From an uncultured bacterium (GTDB lineage: Bacteria > Actinomycetota > Coriobacteriia > Coriobacteriales > Coriobacteriaceae), in NCBI GenBank assembly GCA_905214465.1, contig CAJMMD010000006.1:1-64000 (forward strand): DNA of 64,000 nucleotides. The letters are read 5' to 3'. Shown one piece after another: positions 58,470 through 64,000 of the stretch; within the stretch, counting starts at the first letter, position 1; each line of letters starts with the position of its first letter. A model generated the notes under the pieces. The model saw only the letters and a list, made by a program, of their open reading frames with translations, ran no database searches and was not told the DNA's origin. The position numbers were made by a program, and so were the translations under genes.

Positions 58470-59408
58470 TTACAACACAGACCTGACCGCAGCTTCGATG
58501 CCGTCGGCGTCCAAACCGTACTTGTGCAGCAAATCGACCGCAGGGCCGGACTCACCATACACATCGCGCACGCCGACGCGTCGCATCGGCACCGGATGCT
58601 GCTCCGCGAGCACCGAGGCCACAGCCTCGCCAAGACCACCGATAATCGAATGCTCCTCGGCGGTGACCACGCGACCAGTCTTCTTGGCGCTGGCTACAAC
58701 CAGGCGTTCGTCGAGCGGCTTGATCGTATGCATATTGATGACCTCAGCTTCGATGCCATCGGCAGCGAGCGTCTCGGCAGCCTCAAGCGCCTCGGCGACC
58801 ATAAGGCCACAAGCGATGATGGTCACATCGGACCCCTCGCGCACGACCACGCCGCGACCAATCTTGAACTCATAGTCCTCGTGATCGTTGATGACCGGTG
58901 TTGCCAGACGGCCGAAGCGCATATAGACTGGCCCCTCAAACTCATAGGCGGCGCGCACGCAAGCGTGAGCCTCGATGTCATCGGCGGGAACGACCACCGT
59001 CATACCCGGAATCGTGCGCATGAGCGCGATGTCCTCGCAGCACTGATGCGTGGCGCCGTCTTCACCGACCGAGATGCCCGCATGCGTAGCGCCGATTTTG
59101 ACGTTGAGGTGCGGATAACCGATGGAGTTGCGCACCTGCTCGTACGCGCGGCCGGCGGCGAACATGGCAAAGGTGCTCGCAAAGGCGACGTGGCCCGTGG
59201 TCGCGATGCCGGCGGCAAGCCCCATCAAGTTGCTCTCGGCAATGCCGGCATCGTAGAAGCGCTCAGGGTGCGCAGCCTTAAACTTACCGGTCTGCGTGGC
59301 GGCGGCCAGGTCGGCATCGAGAACCACAAAGTCATCGTGCTCATTGCCCAGCTCGACAAGTGCCTCGCCATAGCTAACGCGCGTGGCGACTTTCTTGACG
59401 TCTGCCAT
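58470..59408 (-). CDS. Transketolase, C-terminal subunit
   Basis: The 312-residue protein holds the pyrimidine-binding and C-terminal transketolase domains: FYDAGIAESNLMGLAAGIATTGHVAFASTFAMFAAGRAYEQVRN, GEDGATHQCCEDIALMRTIPG, and a third domain ending AAVRSVL. The ATG at 59408 shares one base with the stop of the N-terminal subunit gene (TAATG), so the two halves are made in equal amounts. Together they transfer two-carbon units between sugar phosphates. Split transketolases are common in anaerobes. Confidence 0.94.
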   Translation of the reverse strand: MADVKKVATRVSYGEALVELGNEHDDFVVLDADLAAATQTGKFKAAHPERFYDAGIAESNLMGLAAGIATTGHVAFASTFAMFAAGRAYEQVRNSIGYPHLNVKIGATHAGISVGEDGATHQCCEDIALMRTIPGMTVVVPADDIEAHACVRAAYEFEGPVYMRFGRLATPVINDHEDYEFKIGRGVVVREGSDVTIIACGLMVAEALEAAETLAADGIEAEVINMHTIKPLDERLVVASAKKTGRVVTAEEHSIIGGLGEAVASVLAEQHPVPMRRVGVRDVYGESGPAVDLLHKYGLDADGIEAAVRSVL

Positions 59409-60238
59409 TAGAGCTCCTCCCATGCTGCTGCGAGCTCGGCCATGGCCTGCTCAAACTGTTCATCGTTGGGTGCCTTGCCGTGCCAGCCCACCTGGTTTTC
59501 CATAAAGGAAACGCCCTTGCCCTTCACCGTCTCGGCGATAATGGCCACAGGCGAGGCACTCACTTTGCGAGCCTCGGCAAAGGCCGCGGCAATCTGCGCC
59601 ATGTCGTTACCGTCGGCGAGCTCGATCACGTGCCACTTAAAGGCGCGGAACTTGTCGGCAAGTGGCATAGCCGAGTTAACTTCGTCGATACTGCCGTCAA
59701 TTTGCAGTCCATTGTGATCGACGATAGCGACGAGGTTATCCAAGTCGTGGTTGCCGGCGAACATGGCCGCCTCCCACACCTGACCCTCCTCGCACTCGCC
59801 GTCGCCCAACAGCGTGTAGACGCGGTAGCTGTCACCCCAGTGCTTTGCGGCGAGCGCCATTCCAACCGCAGCGGAGATACCCTGACCGAGCGATCCGGTA
59901 GACATGTCGACGCCCGGCGTGTCATTCATATTGGGATGGCCCTGCAGGCGGCTGCCGATATGACGGAGCGTCTCGAGCTCCTCCTTGGGAAAGAACCCGC
60001 GTTCGGCGAGCACGGCATAGAGTGCCGGAGCGCAATGTCCCTTGGAGAGCACAAAGCGATCGCGCTCGGCGCGGCTCGGATTCGCCGGGTCGACATCCAT
60101 TTCCTCAAAGTAGAGGTAGGTCATAATGTCGGCGGCGCCAAGCGATCCGCCCGGATGCCCCGACTTGGCGGCGTGGACGCCCGTGACAATACCGCGGCGA
60201 ACCTCATTGGCAATCTTGGCCAGTTCCTGATCGGTCAT
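59408..60238 (-). CDS. Transketolase, N-terminal subunit
   Basis: The 276-residue protein is the thiamine-diphosphate-binding half: HAAKSGHPGGSLGAADIMTYLYF, SKGHCAPALYAVLAERGFF, GSLGQGISAAVGMALAAK and the cofactor motif GDGECEEGQVWEAAMFAGNHDLDNLVAIVDHNG. The ATG at 60238 has GAGG upstream; the frame extends to 60298 without support. It lies between the transaldolase-type gene and the C-terminal subunit. Confidence 0.94.
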   Translation of the reverse strand: MTDQELAKIANEVRRGIVTGVHAAKSGHPGGSLGAADIMTYLYFEEMDVDPANPSRAERDRFVLSKGHCAPALYAVLAERGFFPKEELETLRHIGSRLQGHPNMNDTPGVDMSTGSLGQGISAAVGMALAAKHWGDSYRVYTLLGDGECEEGQVWEAAMFAGNHDLDNLVAIVDHNGLQIDGSIDEVNSAMPLADKFRAFKWHVIELADGNDMAQIAAAFAEARKVSASPVAIIAETVKGKGVSFMENQVGWHGKAPNDEQFEQAMAELAAAWEEL

Positions 60239-60300
60239 GGAGTTTCCTCTCTTGAGCACGCCGACCCGGCATAACAAATGCTGGGCCGGCAGAACCATCG

Positions 60301-60984
60301 TTACTGTGCCTCGACGACCTTTTTCCAGTCAGCCTCGAACGAGGCAAGGCCCTGGTCGGTCAGCGGGTGATGCAGGCATTTCTTAAGAGCGGCCATGGGG
60401 ACAGTCGCGATATCGGCACCGAGCAGCGCCGCCTGGGTCACGTGATTGGGCGTGCGGACAGATGCGGTGATGATCTCGACGGTGTCGTCGACGTTCTTGC
60501 CAGTCCAGTCATAGTTCTTGATGCAGGTCACAACGTTGTCGAGCTGCGAGATACCGTCCTCGGCGATGTCGTCGAAGCGTCCCACAAACGGGCTGATGTA
60601 GCGGGCACCGGCATTGGCGGCCATGAGGGCCTGCGTCGGCGAGAAGACAAGCGTCATGTTGACGCGCACGCCTGCATCGGCCAGCGCGCGGCAGGCGGCG
60701 AGGCCGGCCTCGCACACGGGAAGCTTAACCACGATGTTGGGAGCCAGAGCGGCAAGGCGCTTGCCCTCCTCGATCATGCCCTCGGCAGTGGTCGCGGTGG
60801 ACTCGGCGGACACGGGCAGGCCCTCGCAAAGCTCGGCGATCTTGAGCATGTGGGGTTCAAAGTCTGCAAGCTTGCCGCCGGTCTTGGCGTACAGGGACGG
60901 GTTGGTGGTAACACCGGCCAGGCAGCCCCAGCTCTTGGCCTCGGCGATCTCGTCAAGGTTGGCGGTATCGATAAAGAACTTCAT
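60301..60984 (-). CDS. Transaldolase / fructose-6-phosphate aldolase (TalC/FSA type)
   Basis: The 227-residue protein is of the short transaldolase class: MKFFIDTANLDEIAEAKSWG, GVTTNPSL, Schiff-base Lys87 in NIVVKLPV, NMTLVFSPTQALMAANAGARYISPFVGR and a C-terminal HPLTDQGLASFEADW. Short forms are either transaldolases or aldolases that split fructose-6-phosphate to dihydroxyacetone and glyceraldehyde-3-phosphate; residues alone do not settle this. Next to transketolase the former fits a pentose cycle, next to a PTS the latter also fits. AAGGAG precedes the ATG at 60984. Confidence 0.9.
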   Translation of the reverse strand: MKFFIDTANLDEIAEAKSWGCLAGVTTNPSLYAKTGGKLADFEPHMLKIAELCEGLPVSAESTATTAEGMIEEGKRLAALAPNIVVKLPVCEAGLAACRALADAGVRVNMTLVFSPTQALMAANAGARYISPFVGRFDDIAEDGISQLDNVVTCIKNYDWTGKNVDDTVEIITASVRTPNHVTQAALLGADIATVPMAALKKCLHHPLTDQGLASFEADWKKVVEAQ

Positions 60985-61021
60985 GGTGCAAACTCCTTCT
61001 AAGGAATCCAAAACTCAAAAA

Positions 61022-61052
61022 ATAGGACAAAGGGGATGTCCCTTTGTCCTAT
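61022..61052. repeat. F1 palindrome, ATAGGACAAAGGG arms, inside the PTS operon
   Basis: Perfect 13-bp arms (61022-61034 with 61040-61052) around GATGT. It lies between the GatZ-like and transaldolase genes and should be transcribed in the operon. Confidence 0.85.
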
Positions 61053-61109
61053 GTGCCGGGCCCGCAGCTGGGACATGCCCCGGACCCGGCGTCGTGTAGG
61101 AAAAGCTAC

Positions 61110-62378
61110 TTAGAGAGCCTTCTCGATGCGGCTCGTGACGCCCTTGAGGTTAAGACCGACGACGTACTGCTTGATCGGGCGCTTGATGTGCTCGATCACA
61201 AAGCGCTTGCCGTCGATGTCCTGGGCAGCGAGGTTGCGATAGAGTTTCTCGACCTGCTCCTTGACCTCGGGATCGTTAAAGGCGTAGTGGCCGGAGACAT
61301 CCAGAATCTTCAGGCTGAGTTCGTCGTCAGCCAGGATGTCGTCAACCTGCAGGTTGACGTCGTCGCCAGTCATCCACTTGCGCCAACGCTCGGTCTTGAT
61401 AGCCTTGACCAGCAGCGTGTGATACAGGTCGGAGGGATCGTCGCACAGGCCGTTGTCGACCAGAATCTGCTCGGTAGCGCAGAGTTTGAGGTAAGCGCGG
61501 GTCTCCTCGGTGCCATACTGCGGAGCAACGTTGGAGGCGGTCACGTGTGCCGGGATATGCTCGAGCAGCGTCGCGTCATCCAGGTAGTCGGCGTTGTGCT
61601 CCTTCAGACCCACGCCGTAGCGCTTGGCCATATCGGCAAGCTCGCGAGCGTTCTTGAAGTTGTAGTGACCGACCTGCTCCGTCCAGCGGGTAAGGGTGCC
61701 GGTCTGGCCGACGATAAAGGTGGGCATGGGGCAGCCGCGCTTCTCGAGCTCGGGCTGCAGCTGAGAAATGAACTCCTCGTACTTATCGGTAGAGGTCAAG
61801 CCGCCATTGGTCTCCTCGGTACCGACCTCATAGGCAACCTCGGGCAGGTTATGCTCGCGACGGTATTGCTCAAGGTAGTCGATAAGATCGATCGTACGGC
61901 GAAGCACCACGTCGAGCGGAATAACCTTGCCGATCTGATAGGGGTCCTTGGTGGGATCGACCATCAGCAGGTCAAAGCCCGCCTCCATGTCGGCGACAAA
62001 GGACTTGCGGGCGAGCTCCATGGCCTCGTCCTCGGGCAGGTGGGCGTTACGCTCCTCGTCGCGCTGCCACGGACCGCCGTGATCGCGGCACAGGTAGTAC
62101 GGACCGGTGTAACCCACCTCGTCGGCAACCTTCTTGATGTCGGCGGCAAAGCGCGTCTGGTCCCAACCGTTGACGTAGCCGGCGCCCATCTCGTCCATAT
62201 CGACCTGGTTGCGGCTAGCGATAAACATGGGCGGGAAATCCTCGTCCTTGGCAAGCTCGAACACGGCCTGAATCAGGTTGGGGCTCATGGGGCCAATGCC
62301 GACCATGGTTGCGTGATCGCCGCTATCCTGCAGCTTGAGCATGCCCTGAACGGCCTGGCGGATGGTAAGGTTGGACAT
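61110..62378 (-). CDS. GatZ/KbaZ-like protein (tagatose-bisphosphate aldolase subunit family)
   Basis: The 422-residue protein of the PF08013 family contains GPMSPNLIQAVFELAK, FIASRNQVDMDEMGAGYVNGWDQTRF, LCRDHGGPWQRDEERN, LMVDPTKDP and YEVGTEETNGGLT. In enteric bacteria GatZ and KbaZ are described as partners that stabilise the class II aldolases GatY and KbaY. No class II aldolase gene is present in this operon, so either the partner is elsewhere or this protein acts alone. Conserved His, Asp and Glu positions would allow catalysis. GGAGAAGGAG precedes the ATG. Confidence 0.87.
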   Translation of the reverse strand: MSNLTIRQAVQGMLKLQDSGDHATMVGIGPMSPNLIQAVFELAKDEDFPPMFIASRNQVDMDEMGAGYVNGWDQTRFAADIKKVADEVGYTGPYYLCRDHGGPWQRDEERNAHLPEDEAMELARKSFVADMEAGFDLLMVDPTKDPYQIGKVIPLDVVLRRTIDLIDYLEQYRREHNLPEVAYEVGTEETNGGLTSTDKYEEFISQLQPELEKRGCPMPTFIVGQTGTLTRWTEQVGHYNFKNARELADMAKRYGVGLKEHNADYLDDATLLEHIPAHVTASNVAPQYGTEETRAYLKLCATEQILVDNGLCDDPSDLYHTLLVKAIKTERWRKWMTGDDVNLQVDDILADDELSLKILDVSGHYAFNDPEVKEQVEKLYRNLAAQDIDGKRFVIEHIKRPIKQYVVGLNLKGVTSRIEKAL

Positions 62379-62470
62379 TTTGTTCTCCTTCTCCAGAGGA
62401 TTTTTGACAAAAGTTCCCTGGGACCCAGATGCGGGCCCTATCAGTACGGATGGATTTTGTTGTGTAGGGG

Positions 62471-62508
62471 CGGTTGTGCGGAGTCAAATCCATCCCTCCG
62501 CACAACCG
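62471..62508 (-). terminator. Intercistronic hairpin between PTS EIIBC and the GatZ-like gene
   Basis: Perfect 13-bp arms (62471-62483 with 62496-62508) in a 144-base gap. No T-run, so partial termination or transcript processing is more likely than full stop. Confidence 0.55.
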
Positions 62509-62522
62509 GAGTCCTTAAAGGT

Positions 62523-63995
62523 TTACTTGGCCTGCTTATCGAGCGTGGGCTTCATGGCAATCAGGATTGCAGCGGCGACCACGGAGCCAATCACGATGTC
62601 CAGGCAGAACAGCGCGACGTTGTTGGTGGCAAGGGCGACGATAAAGCCACCGTGCGGGACGTAGCAGTCGATACCCTGGAAGGCGGCGAGCGCCGCACCC
62701 ACGGCAGAGCCGATGCAGATGCCGGGAAGGGTGTGACCGAGGTCCTTGACCGCGAAGGGGATAGCGCCCTCGGTAATACCGATGCAGCCCATGAACAGTG
62801 CGGAGATGCCCATCTGACGGTCGGCGTCATCGAACTTGTTCTTGGCGATGAGCGCAGCAAGGCCGCAAGCAATCGGGGGAATGGCGACGGCGACGCGGAA
62901 CATACCGTTGGGGCCGTAGATGCCGGAGGCCATGATGGCCATGGTAAAGGTCGAAGCGGTCTTGTTGATGGGGCCACCCATATCGAAGGCGGTCATAACA
63001 CCAATGACCAGGCCCAGGACGACGGCGGAGCCGCCCTGCAGGCTACCGAGCACGCTGGTGAGCCAATCCATCACAAAGCCAAGCGGCGTGGCCAGGATGT
63101 AAATGTATGCCATGCCAAGGACGAGCGAGGTCAGAATCGGGATGATCAGGATCGGCATGATGGTCTGGATGGTGTTGTTGACCTTCCAGGTCTTCATCCA
63201 GCGGACAAAGTAACCGCAGATGACAGCCATGATCATGGCACCCAAGAAGCCAGTCGAAACACTGTTGCCGCTCGGGGTGACGACGGCGTTGTTGACCAAG
63301 TAGCCCAGGACGAAGCCAGGGGCAAGTGCGGGCTTGCCGGCCATCGAGTAAGCGATGTATGCCGCAAGCACCGGAATCATCATAGAGATGCCGGCCATGC
63401 CGATGGTGTTAAGGCTCACCATCAACGGGTTGGTGACCTCCATGCCGCTAGCACCGGCAGTACCGGATGCCAACGAGAAGGCGAGGAACACGCCACCGAT
63501 AACGACGATGGGGATAAAATAGGAAACGCCGGTATTGAATGCATTGAGCAGCGTCTTGCCAGGATCGGCAAAGATGGACTGCTTGGACGCCGGTGTCGGG
63601 GCCTGCGGGGCAGCGGAGACGGCCTTCTTCTCTGCCTTGGCCTCGGCCTTGGGCGCGTCAACGGCGCCACCCGTCGCCTTGATGATCTCGACAGCCTGGT
63701 CGATAATCTTTACCGGATCGGCGATTACATCCGAGGTGCCGACCTTGAGGAACTTGCCCTCGGCCATCTTTTGCTCAAAACGGTCCTCGTTCTCGACACC
63801 CACGTCGACGGACTCGAGCACCAGGTCGGCGGAATCAACGTCTTCCTGCGTGAGCTCATTCTCGATACCCAGACCACCCTGAGCCTCGACTTTGCACTCG
63901 ATGCCACGAGCGGAGCATTCATCCTGAATCGCCTTCTGGGCCATATACGTGTGGGCGATACCCACGGTACAGGCGGCAACGCCTACGATCTTCAT
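62523..63995 (-). CDS. PTS fructose-type EIIBC permease
   Basis: The 490-residue protein has an N-terminal EIIB domain (about 1-100) with the phosphorylated Cys9 in VAACTVGIAHTYMA, an Ala/Pro/Lys linker (about 112-140) and a C-terminal EIIC domain with about nine membrane helices (start LLNAFNTGVSYFIPIVVIGG; MTAFDMGGPINKTASTF and CIGITEGAIPFAVKD are family motifs). It imports and phosphorylates a hexose or related sugar of the fructose group. The ATG is at 63995, five bases from the window edge, so any upstream gene and the operon promoter are out of view. Confidence 0.93.
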   Translation of the reverse strand: MKIVGVAACTVGIAHTYMAQKAIQDECSARGIECKVEAQGGLGIENELTQEDVDSADLVLESVDVGVENEDRFEQKMAEGKFLKVGTSDVIADPVKIIDQAVEIIKATGGAVDAPKAEAKAEKKAVSAAPQAPTPASKQSIFADPGKTLLNAFNTGVSYFIPIVVIGGVFLAFSLASGTAGASGMEVTNPLMVSLNTIGMAGISMMIPVLAAYIAYSMAGKPALAPGFVLGYLVNNAVVTPSGNSVSTGFLGAMIMAVICGYFVRWMKTWKVNNTIQTIMPILIIPILTSLVLGMAYIYILATPLGFVMDWLTSVLGSLQGGSAVVLGLVIGVMTAFDMGGPINKTASTFTMAIMASGIYGPNGMFRVAVAIPPIACGLAALIAKNKFDDADRQMGISALFMGCIGITEGAIPFAVKDLGHTLPGICIGSAVGAALAAFQGIDCYVPHGGFIVALATNNVALFCLDIVIGSVVAAAILIAMKPTLDKQAK

Positions 63996-64000
63996 TACTT

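Overview
The window reads as a chromosomal segment of a high-GC gut actinobacterium of the Coriobacteriia, most likely Collinsella. This is inferred from gene content, codon use, LPXTG variants of the form MPDTGD/LANTGD, a split transketolase and the style of the dispersed palindromes; no marker rRNA is present. There is no integrase, transposase, CRISPR array or prophage. The unusual material is in surface-protein loci and intergenic repeats.

Layout. 1-9.3 kb is housekeeping: the end of the 23S rRNA methyltransferase rlmL/K, a potassium locus (kup, a small membrane protein, a shortened KdpD-like kinase and a KdpE-like regulator), a nitroreductase and an LtaS-type sulfatase. 9.3-10.0 kb is a gene-free block of nested palindromes. 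10.0-18.9 kb is a six-gene minus-strand operon: a SipW-type signal peptidase, three proteins with SipW-type signal peptides (TasA/camelysin-like), an 1831-residue beta-helix/InlB-repeat secreted protein and a membrane- or wall-anchored terminal protein. It looks like a dedicated surface-fibre system. 19-25.1 kb has a second copy of a 62-bp tandem repeat, a flavodoxin, a heterodimeric ABC exporter and a coiled-coil surface protein whose cell-wall anchor is cut off by an in-frame stop. 25.4-33.4 kb holds the SRP RNA and a 2586-residue LPXTG adhesin whose fifth to tenth codons include a run of nine G.

34-50 kb holds a TadA-glycerate kinase fusion, tRNA-Ser(UGA), regulators, lemA, ilvE, a DedA protein, cysE, a MarR-controlled ABC exporter pair, a small nitroreductase, an NtrC-like regulator with degenerate ATPase features next to a YeiH-type transporter, and a GntR regulator. 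50.5-57.8 kb has glmS, a LacI regulator, an AAA/DUF4143 ATPase, a HAD phosphatase, a LarE-like sulfur transferase, the scar of another LacI-type gene and an internally deleted copy of the HAD gene. 58-64 kb is a PTS sugar operon: EIIBC, a GatZ-like protein, a transaldolase/FSA-type aldolase, both transketolase halves and EIIA. It should import a sugar as its phosphate and feed it to triose and pentose phosphates.

Four families of palindromic repeats are visible: (F1) 31-39-bp palindromes with a GGGAC-type core and copy-specific arms, eight clear and one decayed; (F2) about 128-bp stem-loops with a conserved 70-nt core and copy-specific outer stems; (F3) tandem arrays with an exact 62-bp period at two loci; (F4) about 66-bp stem-loops in two copies. 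Compensatory differences inside F2 and between F1 copies suggest that the folded single strand is what is maintained.
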